Shown here: positions 17,122 to 25,519 of the stretch, piece by piece
Numbering within the stretch: the stretch's first letter is position 1
Layout: every line of letters starts with the position of its first letter
Assembly (NCBI GenBank): GCA_017633985.1
Contig: JAGBOF010000016.1
Coordinates: 1 to 64,000, forward strand
DNA length: 64,000 nucleotides
From: Bacteroidales bacterium
Lineage (GTDB): Bacteria; Bacteroidota; Bacteroidia; Bacteroidales; P3
Direction: 5' to 3'
The notes under the pieces: model-generated
What the model was told of the DNA's origin: nothing
What the model saw: the letters and a program-made list of their open reading frames with translations, nothing else
Databases searched by the model: none
Translations under genes and position numbers: made by a program

Positions 17122-18975
17122 TTAATCTATTTTTTCAGTCTGAATGATGATATTTTCTTTAACGCAGTTGCCGCCCGTATGTCTTAACCGCACCTGAATA
17201 ATCTTATTCTTAATAATATTGTTTCCTTTGAATGTCACAAACGGATTGACCCACAAACCTTCTTCTGCCGCCCAAGGAATATACCGATACGAATGTATTT
17301 TATTATCAAGTGTTTTGTAATCTATAAAATATATTTCATCCTTATAAAGAAAAGATTTTATTTTGCCTATAAGTGTCTTTTTGCTTTTAATTCTCAAACG
17401 TAATATTTCATCATCTTCTGCATTTATATCTATCCATTGATTGAATCTTGCCGCTTTAGGTTTATCGGTTTTAATACCATCAAAATTACTTTTATGATTG
17501 TGGTGTTTGAATAACATTGCATTTTTTGTCATCTTTACCGTATCGTAATTATTCAATATGTTATAGACTACCGTCGGTTCATCATTAAGAAAATATCTGC
17601 CGTCTATTGCCTGTGTTTTGTCAAAATATTTCAAATGCCAAAGAACATAATCCACGCCTTTGTCTTTAGTAAAATTCATTGCTGCAATATTTGACGCCCA
17701 TAAGGAAGTTGATGCACCTAATTCCACGGTCTTTCTCCCTCTCCAATTGTTTTCCAAACCGTTTGCCACAGCAAATGAATGTTCCCAAGGATAAAAATCT
17801 ATTGTCTTATTGCCTACTTCATTTATTATATCCTCGGGTAACTTATCCGCCTTTATTAACTGCAATGATTTGGTTTTGTATTTCTCCGACGTCTCATTAA
17901 AACGAAAAAAATAATCAATAAAATACTCTGCCCTGTTCAAATCCCAACTGACTAATGACGGTTTGAAAATTATACGCCCGTTAATATAAAAAGCATTTAC
18001 ACATATAATACCTAATAACAAGCCTACAAAAAGTTTTTGCTTATCCGTCATTGCCATAACAACCCAATAAGCAATTAAAAAGAAGATAACGGCAATGTAA
18101 TGATAATCATCTTCCCTTACCATCGCATGCTTCCAAGCAGAAAACAAAGGAATAAGCAAAATTAAAAACATGTTTCTTGTATCTTTGCTTCTTACAATCA
18201 AAGGATAAACGGCAATAAGCAATAGACCTGTAATAAGCAAAGACCATATATTTGCAGGATGCAAAGACAATGTATCGCCGTAGCCGCCTACCAAATAAGC
18301 GGTGCCGTTAAGAAAATAAAAGAATCCGCCTATACCTTTAAATACTATGCTGCCATATAACAAACAGACAATTATCATACACACTGCCTGACACAATGAA
18401 ATCCTAACGTTTTTCTTTTCAACTGAATTTATCAACCATGCAACGCCTACCGCGGATAACGATGCCACACCTATGGAAGATTTGATAAACAACCCTGTTA
18501 ATCCTAACGCCGCAGCAAGAGTAAATAACAAAACATTCTTGACGCCGCTTGTTTCATTTATTGCGTTAAAGCACCACAAAACACAGGTAAACACTATCAA
18601 ATAATCGGTAAACAACAGCAATGATGCAATATATATTAATACGGCTGTAAACAATATACCTTTATAATTATTGCAAAGACTTTTTTGTTTAGCCGTATAA
18701 AACATCGTCAGGATAAAAGCAAACTTTAAAACAGTATAAAATATCAGATGGATAATAAGATTATTGCCCTGTGTTGTCGGAGTTTTCAAAAAATACAAAG
18801 GACCTAATGGATAAATCAAATCTTTTAATGTGCCGTAATCATTTGCAAACAACCAATTAAAAGCCCAGTAATAAGAATAATCCAACCCTAAACCGTATAT
18901 CGGTTCAAGATTAGGAAATGTCAAAATAAATACTGTTATTGACAAAATAAATACTAATAATTTTTTCATAAACAT
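17122..18975 (-). CDS. Polytopic membrane protein, possible GT-C-type glycosyltransferase
   Basis: 617 residues from MFMKKLLVFILS. About 11-12 hydrophobic segments fill residues 1-340, followed by a soluble C-terminal domain of about 270 residues. An acidic residue sits in the first extracytoplasmic loop (GLGLDYSYYWAFNWLF), as in the GT-C fold of lipid-phosphosugar-dependent glycosyltransferases; the catalytic role is inferred from this topology only. A longer frame with 12 extra residues (ATG at 19011) is unlikely, because it would translate through the terminator hairpin at 18992-19022. Codon use and AT-richness resemble the following accessory genes. Confidence 0.6.
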   Translation of the reverse strand: MFMKKLLVFILSITVFILTFPNLEPIYGLGLDYSYYWAFNWLFANDYGTLKDLIYPLGPLYFLKTPTTQGNNLIIHLIFYTVLKFAFILTMFYTAKQKSLCNNYKGILFTAVLIYIASLLLFTDYLIVFTCVLWCFNAINETSGVKNVLLFTLAAALGLTGLFIKSSIGVASLSAVGVAWLINSVEKKNVRISLCQAVCMIIVCLLYGSIVFKGIGGFFYFLNGTAYLVGGYGDTLSLHPANIWSLLITGLLLIAVYPLIVRSKDTRNMFLILLIPLFSAWKHAMVREDDYHYIAVIFFLIAYWVVMAMTDKQKLFVGLLLGIICVNAFYINGRIIFKPSLVSWDLNRAEYFIDYFFRFNETSEKYKTKSLQLIKADKLPEDIINEVGNKTIDFYPWEHSFAVANGLENNWRGRKTVELGASTSLWASNIAAMNFTKDKGVDYVLWHLKYFDKTQAIDGRYFLNDEPTVVYNILNNYDTVKMTKNAMLFKHHNHKSNFDGIKTDKPKAARFNQWIDINAEDDEILRLRIKSKKTLIGKIKSFLYKDEIYFIDYKTLDNKIHSYRYIPWAAEEGLWVNPFVTFKGNNIIKNKIIQVRLRHTGGNCVKENIIIQTEKID

Positions 18976-18991
18976 ATTTTGCTTTTCTAAA

Positions 18992-19022
18992 GCGGCAGAC
19001 AGGAGTAACACCTGTCTGCCGC
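18992..19022 (-). terminator. Strong stem-loop after the 19087-19497 gene
   Basis: GCGGCAGACAGG and CCTGTCTGCCGC form a perfect 12-bp GC-rich stem with a 7-base loop; a short T run follows on the minus strand (CTTTAG). It separates the secreted-protein genes from the membrane protein gene. Confidence 0.7.
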
Positions 19023-19086
19023 AACAACTACACTAAAGACTATCTGTCTTCAACAGGTTTGCTTGTATTGTGTCATTACAATTACC

Positions 19087-19497
19087 TTATTCATTCAAAA
19101 GATCATATAAATCCTTCCATTCTGTATCGTCACATTTATACCAACAATTTTTACAATCAGAAGACATAACAACCCAATATTGTACAGTGTCGTCTGTGGT
19201 ACTTACACATGATGCATTTTGAACACAAGGAGATTCAAAAATATTGTGCAAATAATCCGAGGATTGTTTAAACCCGTCATCGGTATATTCAAAGAATTTT
19301 ATTACAATATCCAATTGCTTCTTCTTTGAAGATTTATTATAAACTCTCTTTACTTCCCCGTCAAATACATCTACCATAAGAACTTTATTTTCCGCCGAAA
19401 TTTGATACGTTCCGTCTTTAGGTGTTAATGTCTGACACAGTACGGATTGGCACAAACCAACAGTTGTTATCAATATGAAATACTTTAATGCTTTCAT
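19087..19497 (-). CDS. Small secreted protein of unknown function
   Basis: 136 residues starting at MKALKYFILITTVGLCQSVLCQ, a typical signal peptide; an in-frame ATG four codons earlier is possible. The mature part has six cysteines (including CVQNASC and CKNCWYKC), which could pair as disulphides outside the cytoplasm, and an acidic C terminus (WKDLYDLLNE). I do not recognise a family. It lies last in a row of four secreted or lipid-anchored proteins on the minus strand, 79 bases from its upstream neighbour, and ends at a strong terminator. Confidence 0.6.
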   Translation of the reverse strand: MKALKYFILITTVGLCQSVLCQTLTPKDGTYQISAENKVLMVDVFDGEVKRVYNKSSKKKQLDIVIKFFEYTDDGFKQSSDYLHNIFESPCVQNASCVSTTDDTVQYWVVMSSDCKNCWYKCDDTEWKDLYDLLNE

Positions 19498-19588
19498 CTT
19501 ACAAATCAATTATTAAATTATGCTTATTCTGTATAAAATATTATCACTATAACTAAAATTCAATCTTCCATGCAACAAACAATATATT

Positions 19589-20242
19589 TTATTCAGTCAA
19601 AATATTACGTATAACTTCTGTATCCGGAATTTCCAAATCAATGTATTTAGGGTTAAACCCGTGTATCTTTACTAAACAAACTATATCTGAATGGACTGAA
19701 CATAAGGAATCCAACTCATACAGTTGCCTATTTGCACCATCCGAGAACCAAAGCCAATCCACAAATACATAATAACGGCTTAAAGGCAATTTATTATATG
19801 TAAGAATATCATCATTTAATAAATATATCTTATTGCCTTTCAACCATGAATTCAAGTTTTGCCTAATATAGAATTTGCTGTTTCCTCTATAATTGATTCG
19901 TGCTAATAATGGGAATCTATTAGGTTTTCCTTTTATAAGCCTTTTGTCTACAAAATCATAAAGTTCACCGTAACATTTTGGAATATCATACATCTTGCCT
20001 TTATTATCAAAACAAAAGGAGTTTGGCATAGGAAGAATAGGTTGTTCCTTATCATAGTATGCTAACACACCCGATTTATCAAACCCATAATAATTAGCAA
20101 CTATCTTCACAACCTTATTTTTATCAGACACATGTACTGATGTATCTATAGTACCTGTCACTTCTTTTACATCTGTTGTACATGATACTATAAATACTTC
20201 AATACATATAAAAAGTGTAACTATTTTTGTCTGTTTTATCAT
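19589..20242 (-). CDS. Putative lipoprotein of unknown function
   Basis: 217 residues. The N terminus MIKQTKIVTLFICIEVFIVSC ends in a lipobox-like VSC with the cysteine at residue 21, so it should be lipid-anchored. The mature protein is rich in Tyr, Lys and Asp with no recognised domain; it may be mostly beta. It is preceded by a 154-bp leader nearly identical to the one in front of the lipoprotein gene at 21665-22570, suggesting the two are controlled alike. Confidence is in the gene being real, not in function. Confidence 0.6.
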   Translation of the reverse strand: MIKQTKIVTLFICIEVFIVSCTTDVKEVTGTIDTSVHVSDKNKVVKIVANYYGFDKSGVLAYYDKEQPILPMPNSFCFDNKGKMYDIPKCYGELYDFVDKRLIKGKPNRFPLLARINYRGNSKFYIRQNLNSWLKGNKIYLLNDDILTYNKLPLSRYYVFVDWLWFSDGANRQLYELDSLCSVHSDIVCLVKIHGFNPKYIDLEIPDTEVIRNILTE

Positions 20243-20260
20243 TTCATTGTTGCATAGCGA

Positions 20261-20414
20261 TGACTACTCTTTTAAGGATTTTCGTCTGCCTCCTTTCTTG
20301 TTTTCTCTTTTAATTGTATAATTTAATACAATCTTCTTTATTAACGTGTGGCGGAAAACCTATTCCAACGTGTTATAATATACTCTATCAAAACAATTCA
20401 CTTACTTCTTTTAT
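20261..20414. repeat. 154-bp direct repeat, copy 1
   Basis: Matches 22590-22743 at 148 of 154 positions without gaps. It starts TGACTACTCTTTTAAGG and contains a conserved inverted repeat TTGTAT-N6-ATACAA and the word AACGTGTGGCGGAAAACC. It lies in the leader of the 19589-20242 lipoprotein gene. Confidence 0.9.
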
Positions 20415-20439
20415 TAAATACATTTTATCCTCCAATATT

Positions 20440-21642
20440 TTAATGAACGACTCTGTTATCAGACATTTCAATAAATGTCTTTACTTTGTCATCTTCAGTG
20501 AATGTGCTTATTTTATTTATCTTTCCATCATTATCCCTAATAGATTGAAAATATTGATGAAGTAAAAAATTACAATCTTGCTTTTTTCTTGAAAACTTGT
20601 TTTCTTGTAAATTAAATCTCGTTGTATTGACTAAATACTTCTCTTCGTATATTACACTTGGCTTATCTATCTTATAATACTTAACCATCATTGAATAATT
20701 CGTGGGAAAATATTTATTATCAACCATATTAAACGTTATACCACTAAACATTTCTACAGTAACAATACTGTCGCTCTTCATACCTTTACCCATATAAAAA
20801 TCTTCTATACATATAAAAGAAAAGTTATCTGCCTTTATATAATATTTAGTTGTACAATAAGAAGTATCCTTGTAATATGCTGTTATGATATAAATATCAT
20901 CAGCAGAATCCTTTGTTATTATTTGTAAAGAGAGTTTTTTATAAACTTTGTTATTTTGAATTGCTTTTTTTGTGAATTTACTGTTTAACACGGATCTGTA
21001 TCTGCCTCCAAATAAAATTCTCTCCCAATAATATACTGTATTATTTGTATCTAAATTCATACATTGATGATTCATATTCTTATAATCTGTCAAGTTTTTA
21101 TATCCAAACCTTTTTTTTATCTTATATAAGTCATCAGAATATAACAAATATTTCAAGCTATCATTAGCATACAATGAAGCAAAAGTTTCCATTTGACAGG
21201 TAAAACCCTTTTTCCAATTATGAACATTTGAAGAATCCAAAGCTCTTATTAATATAGTTTGCGGAGACAATGCCTCAACATTAACTTCTTCTAATGTATT
21301 TTCAATATGTGTGAGATATATTTTACTCTTTGCGTCTTTTATTACAATATCCTTTGCCAAATATTCAAAATTACTAATACATAATGTATCATAAAGTGTT
21401 GAATATCTAATAGCAAAACGTCCTTGTTCATCGCTAACTGTTCCGTATAAGGAATGATTTATTGATATATATGCGTATGTAACAGGTTTATTTGTACTAA
21501 TATCTAATAAAGTTCCTTCAAACACTCTATCCTGACCATATCCGTTTAATACGAAATACACCAAACCAAACAATAATGTTAATGTATTATTTATTCTCAC
21601 CTGCAAATAAATTAAAATAAGAGGTTTTAGTATATTTTTCAT
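20440..21642 (-). CDS. Surface protein with carboxypeptidase-like regulatory domain
   Basis: 400 residues. After an N-terminal hydrophobic segment (about 20-36, ending GYGQ) comes a carboxypeptidase D regulatory-like beta-sandwich (FEGTLLDISTNKPVTYAYI; YGTVSDEQGRFAIRY, about 38-120), common in exported Bacteroidota proteins. The remaining 280 residues form a beta-rich domain without a recognised family; no beta-barrel receptor follows, unlike in SusC-type proteins. It begins 22 bases after the lipoprotein gene at 21665-22570, so both are probably one transcript. Gene-poor, very AT-rich codon use is shared with its neighbours. Confidence 0.7.
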   Translation of the reverse strand: MKNILKPLILIYLQVRINNTLTLLFGLVYFVLNGYGQDRVFEGTLLDISTNKPVTYAYISINHSLYGTVSDEQGRFAIRYSTLYDTLCISNFEYLAKDIVIKDAKSKIYLTHIENTLEEVNVEALSPQTILIRALDSSNVHNWKKGFTCQMETFASLYANDSLKYLLYSDDLYKIKKRFGYKNLTDYKNMNHQCMNLDTNNTVYYWERILFGGRYRSVLNSKFTKKAIQNNKVYKKLSLQIITKDSADDIYIITAYYKDTSYCTTKYYIKADNFSFICIEDFYMGKGMKSDSIVTVEMFSGITFNMVDNKYFPTNYSMMVKYYKIDKPSVIYEEKYLVNTTRFNLQENKFSRKKQDCNFLLHQYFQSIRDNDGKINKISTFTEDDKVKTFIEMSDNRVVH

Positions 21643-21664
21643 ACCAAAACCTCATTTCTGTCAA

Positions 21665-22570
21665 TCAATCATCTCCTTTTATATTTTCTTTGACAACGGC
21701 TGACATTTCTGCTGCTTTTTTCTCGGCAGTTTTGTTACCAATAGGAATCGCCACTCCATTAGAGCCGCTATAGTCATTTGGAACAGCTGCAGTTACTACG
21801 TATGTAATTGCATCCGCTGCTGCTCCACAAACTACTGCTGCAACATTTTGTAATGCCTTAAGCAGTTTTTGAGCGGCTTTAAGTTCTTTCTTTGTTGAGT
21901 TTGACGATAGGAAAGTTATTACGTCCTGCCATAGAGGGAACCAAGGGCTATTTGGATTATATACAGCATCTGTCCAATAAATATAGCTATATTCTGCTAT
22001 AGCAAAAGACGCTAATAACTTTTGTTGACTTTCTGTCAGATCATTTGTATCGTGAGTTGTAATAAACTCCATTTCTAAATTCCGTATCTTTTGAGAAAAA
22101 GTATCAACTGATAACAGATTTGCTTCATCTAATATATCTGTAAATATATTTCTTAATTTATTCAAATATAAATGAATTTCTGGATCAGAAATATAATTAT
22201 CAAAAGCTGTACTGTCCTCCAAATAATCAAAGACTCTATCCAACACATTGTTCATATACTCTTTATAAGTATTATAAGTTGTCATGTTTGTATCCAAGTT
22301 ATAATAAATAATATCGTATTCGTACATTGCTCTATAGAAGGGTCTATCCATATTTATATGAGATATTATATTTTCCAATTCTATATTATGTTCAATACCA
22401 ACATACTTATAAGGGTTAATGGACGGAACTACAAGATATTTGTTTTTATCATCACTATACCTTACTTCATCGTCATCTTGGCATGCAATGAAGATTATTG
22501 AACCTACTGCCAATATTGACAGACATGCTACTGCGAAAACTTTCGCTTTCTTTTTTAGAATTTCTTTCAT
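21665..22570 (-). CDS. Putative lipoprotein with Ala/Gly-rich hydrophobic segment
   Basis: 301 residues. The signal ends with the lipobox FIAC (cysteine near 30) followed by the acidic QDDDE, which in Bacteroidota often favours export to the surface. The middle is helical and charged; near residues 240-265 there is a hydrophobic, Ala/Val/Gly-rich stretch (AAVVCGAAADAITYVV) followed by a small-residue loop (PNDYSGSNGVAIPIGN). No family was recognised. The gene is divergent from the AraC regulator and has a leader of about 240 bases containing repeat copy 2. Confidence 0.65.
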   Translation of the reverse strand: MKEILKKKAKVFAVACLSILAVGSIIFIACQDDDEVRYSDDKNKYLVVPSINPYKYVGIEHNIELENIISHINMDRPFYRAMYEYDIIYYNLDTNMTTYNTYKEYMNNVLDRVFDYLEDSTAFDNYISDPEIHLYLNKLRNIFTDILDEANLLSVDTFSQKIRNLEMEFITTHDTNDLTESQQKLLASFAIAEYSYIYWTDAVYNPNSPWFPLWQDVITFLSSNSTKKELKAAQKLLKALQNVAAVVCGAAADAITYVVTAAVPNDYSGSNGVAIPIGNKTAEKKAAEMSAVVKENIKGDD

Positions 22571-22589
22571 TGTAATGTTTTTTATTTTG

Positions 22590-22743
22590 TGACTACTCTT
22601 TTAAGGATTTTCGTCTGACTCCTTTTTTGTTTTCTCTTTTAATTGTATATTTTAATACAATCTTCTTTATTAACGTGTGGCGGAAAACCTATTCCAACGT
22701 GTTATGATGTACTCTATCAAAACAATTCACTTACTTCTCTTAT
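22590..22743. repeat. 154-bp direct repeat, copy 2
   Basis: Nearly identical to 20261-20414 (six substitutions, no gaps; offset 2,329 bases). It sits in the untranslated leader between the minus-strand promoter at 22821 and the ATG at 22570. Confidence 0.9.
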
Positions 22744-22820
22744 TCTGCCATATTCTTCTTATTTTTATTAAAAACTTAATTTGAAACGCTTCTGTTTTTT
22801 AACCATTATGTTTCACCGTG

Positions 22821-22828
22821 CAAAATTA
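22821..22828 (-). promoter_or_regulatory. -7 promoter element for the lipoprotein operon
   Basis: Minus-strand TAATTTTG. If used, the transcript would carry a leader of about 240 bases through repeat copy 2 before the ATG at 22570. Confidence 0.5.
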
Positions 22829-22916
22829 CAGCAATTGTTTTTACACGTCTGCACTGAATTTCACTATTTTTACATCAATATTTCACTATTTTTATAATAC
22901 TCCCGAATTAATGCAT

Positions 22917-22924
22917 TACCTTTG
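22917..22924 (+). promoter_or_regulatory. -7 promoter element of the AraC regulator
   Basis: TACCTTTG 20 bases before the ATG at 22944. It rules out the longer in-frame start at 22818, which lies upstream of this element. Confidence 0.6.
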
Positions 22925-22943
22925 CAAAAAATCTATTTCAATT

Positions 22944-23834
22944 ATGCATTATACAGATAACATATTACATTTAGACAGCGATATTTTAAACAATATATGC
23001 AATGCTTCTTCAAACAACCAGAATATTGCTACGGAACATATCTGGGTAATAACCGACGCAACACCTTTCTGTGAATTTTTAGGAAACGAATTTTTCAAAA
23101 CCATGCATCAGCAAGTGGAGTTAATTACAAACGGTTCTGTCTATTGCAATATTGACGGTAAAACATATAACTTACACAAAGGTGCTTTGCTTATCTATCC
23201 GAAATATTCATTCATTTCCATTAAAAATACCAGTGAAGATTTTAATTCCGTATGTATTGATTTTGACATCAAAGAATGTTTTGATTCTGAGTTTTTGAAT
23301 TATATGATTAATATTAATACTTCTGATTCTTTCTATACTTTATTACTGGATTATTTTAATTTAATATACAGCACTGCTAAATATGACAGTTCTGACTACA
23401 TCTCATTAAAACGTCTTGTCTTTTCATTTCTGACAATTATAAGACATTATTACCTACAAAACGAGTCTTCATGCAAAAACATACTACCCAACAACAGAAG
23501 TAACGAAATATATTACAGTTTTATCAAATTACTGAAAGATAAATCCAACGATTTTACAAAAACAATACAAGATTACGCCGATTTGCTATGTATCTCTAAA
23601 AGTCATTTACAGAATACCGTCAAAAAAGTATCAGGACAAAGTATAACAACCATAATAAATAATGAATTGACAGATCGTATATGCACTATGATATCAAACG
23701 GAATTCCTGCAAAAATAATTATGAATGAATTTCATTTCAAAAACATGTTTGAGTTTTCAAGATTCTTTAAATTCCAAACAGGAATCACTCCTAAAGAATA
23801 CAGAAGTAATCTTGAAAAAGAACTTCCTTTCTGA
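22944..23834 (+). CDS. AraC family transcriptional regulator
   Basis: 296 residues from MHYTDNILHLDSDILNN. The N-terminal half is a cupin-like sensor (LITNGSVYCNIDGKTYNLHKG; GALLIYPKYSFI, about 60-110). The C-terminal 100 residues form the double helix-turn-helix (ISKSHLQNTVKKVSGQSIT and a second helix pair ending FFKFQTGITPKEYR). The family usually activates nearby genes on binding a small molecule. It is divergent from the lipoprotein operon at 22570, which is the natural candidate target. The inverted repeats in the duplicated leaders could be its operators, an inference only. No clear terminator follows. Confidence 0.88.
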   Translation: MHYTDNILHLDSDILNNICNASSNNQNIATEHIWVITDATPFCEFLGNEFFKTMHQQVELITNGSVYCNIDGKTYNLHKGALLIYPKYSFISIKNTSEDFNSVCIDFDIKECFDSEFLNYMININTSDSFYTLLLDYFNLIYSTAKYDSSDYISLKRLVFSFLTIIRHYYLQNESSCKNILPNNRSNEIYYSFIKLLKDKSNDFTKTIQDYADLLCISKSHLQNTVKKVSGQSITTIINNELTDRICTMISNGIPAKIIMNEFHFKNMFEFSRFFKFQTGITPKEYRSNLEKELPF

Positions 23835-23957
23835 CATAAAAGATAAACCCTATCTACTTACTATTCTTTCAAAATATCAAATATCTGTTTCCTTAAAATA
23901 CCGTCACATTTATACTGACAGTTCTTACAATCCGAAGGGGAAAACTGCTGATAAATT

Positions 23958-24107
23958 ATTGAAAAGTGTAATTTTCCCGCATCAAAATATATTGAAAAGT
24001 GTAAAATTTCTTTGGTAATTTATATTGAAAAGTGTAATTTTGCATGGCAAAAATGTATTGAAAAGTGTAATTTTCTACATAAAAAATATATTGAAAAGTG
24101 TAATTTT
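23958..24107. repeat. Five direct repeats at exact 33-bp spacing upstream of an AAA+ ATPase
   Basis: ATTGAAAAGTGTAA starts at 23958, 23991, 24024, 24057 and 24090. Four copies continue as TTTT; the second as AATT. Spacers are 14-19 bases, AT-rich and not alike. The spacing is 33 in every case, about three helical turns. The last copy ends three bases before the ATG at 24111. The rest of the gap from 23835 contains nothing else recognised. Confidence 0.92.
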
Positions 24108-24110
24108 ATT

Positions 24111-25469
24111 ATGTTATACAGAAAGATAAGCAAAGATATAGAATCCTTCTTACGATCGGACAATGACAAGATTATGATATTAGAAGGTGCCCGTCAAACA
24201 GGAAAATCTTTTATTATACGCCAAGTCGGCAAAAAACTGTTTAAGAACTTTGTCGAGATAAACTTCGTAGAAGATCACGGGCAACAAAGGATTTTCGCCG
24301 ATATTCAATCTACAAATGAATTCTATCTGGCATTAAGCACCGTCGCAGGAGGCAAACTCGGCAAATATGACAACACACTTGTGTTTCTTGACGAAATACA
24401 ACAATATCCTCAATATCTTACAATGCTTAAATTCTTAAGGCAAGACAGACGTTACCGCTTTATAGTCAGCGGAAGTTTGCTCGGAATCTCACTGCACAAC
24501 ACCTTATCCGTTCCCGTAGGCAGTATTATCCATAAGCAAATGTATCAATTGGATTTTGAAGAATTTTTACTTGCAAATGATTTCTCTTTTGAAGCAATAG
24601 AAGCCTTAAAAGTGAAGTACAAAAACAAAGAATCCTTATCCGAACCGATGCACAATAAACTTATGGATTTATTTAAACGGTATTTACTCGTAGGAGGTTT
24701 GCCCGACAGCGTGAACACCTATCTTGACACGCACAATATAGTTAAAGTACGGCAGTTGCAACAGTCCATATATTCGCTTTACGCCGAAGATGCTGCAAAA
24801 TACGAAAGCAATTTCAATAAAAACCTTGTCATTAAACGCATCTACGAAATGATTCCTTCGCAAATGGAAAATAAAAAGAAGCGTTTGGTTGCCAAAGATA
24901 TTAAAGGAGATAAAGGAGACAGATTTTCACGCTATCAAGACGAGTTCGAATACCTTATTTCGTCAGGAACCGTGCTTTCGGTTAATGCTGTAAGCAATCC
25001 GCATTATCCGCTGACTGAATCGGTCAGAAAAAATCTGTTGAAACTTTACTTAAACGACGTGGGACTGCTAACACTGCTGCTTTACCGCAACAACATACAA
25101 CCTATACTTAACGATGAAAACAGTATCAATCTCGGAGCGGTTTACGAAAGTGTTGTCGCACAGGAACTGAAAGCGCACGGCTTTAAACTGTTTTATTTTG
25201 ACAACCGTCAAAAAGGCGAAGTAGATTTTATTATTGACGATTACAATAATGTAAGCCTGCTGCCTATTGAGGTAAAATCAGGAAAAGATTATACGGTTCA
25301 CAGTGCTTTGAACAATCTGTTGAAGACTGCGGACTACAATATAAAGAACGCCGTGGTTTTATCCAATAAAAGAGAAGTTAAAACGGTAAACAATATCACT
25401 TACATGCCTGTATATTACGTGATGTTTATTGACTCTTTGCCGCCATCTGATGATACAGTTTATTTTTAA
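24111..25469 (+). CDS. AAA+ ATPase with DUF4143 domain
   Basis: 452 residues from MLYRKISKDIESFL. Walker A GARQTGKSF (about 29-37) and Walker B LVFLDEIQ (about 92-99) define the AAA_14 ATPase domain; the C-terminal DUF4143 region ends in GEVDFII..PIEVKSGK, a PD-(D/E)XK nuclease-like motif. The cellular role of this widespread family is not established. An in-frame ATG at 24012 would add 33 residues that merely translate the 33-bp repeats (YIEKCNF repeated), so I prefer 24111; translation from the repeats is not excluded. Confidence 0.88.
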   Translation: MLYRKISKDIESFLRSDNDKIMILEGARQTGKSFIIRQVGKKLFKNFVEINFVEDHGQQRIFADIQSTNEFYLALSTVAGGKLGKYDNTLVFLDEIQQYPQYLTMLKFLRQDRRYRFIVSGSLLGISLHNTLSVPVGSIIHKQMYQLDFEEFLLANDFSFEAIEALKVKYKNKESLSEPMHNKLMDLFKRYLLVGGLPDSVNTYLDTHNIVKVRQLQQSIYSLYAEDAAKYESNFNKNLVIKRIYEMIPSQMENKKKRLVAKDIKGDKGDRFSRYQDEFEYLISSGTVLSVNAVSNPHYPLTESVRKNLLKLYLNDVGLLTLLLYRNNIQPILNDENSINLGAVYESVVAQELKAHGFKLFYFDNRQKGEVDFIIDDYNNVSLLPIEVKSGKDYTVHSALNNLLKTADYNIKNAVVLSNKREVKTVNNITYMPVYYVMFIDSLPPSDDTVYF

Positions 25470-25491
25470 AATAAATTCTTATTATTTTTCT

Positions 25492-25499
25492 TAACTTTG
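25492..25499 (+). promoter_or_regulatory. -7 promoter element of the DUF3109 gene
   Basis: TAACTTTG 20 bases before the ATG at 25520; no clear -33. Confidence 0.6.
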
Positions 25500-25519
25500 C
25501 ACTTCAAAACAGGAAAATC

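Noticed and set aside
23958..24107. CRISPR array
   Set aside because: The copies are only 14-19 bp with 14-19 bp spacers, no cas gene lies nearby, and one copy is altered. The spacing of 33 bp throughout is closer to operator or iteron arrays.
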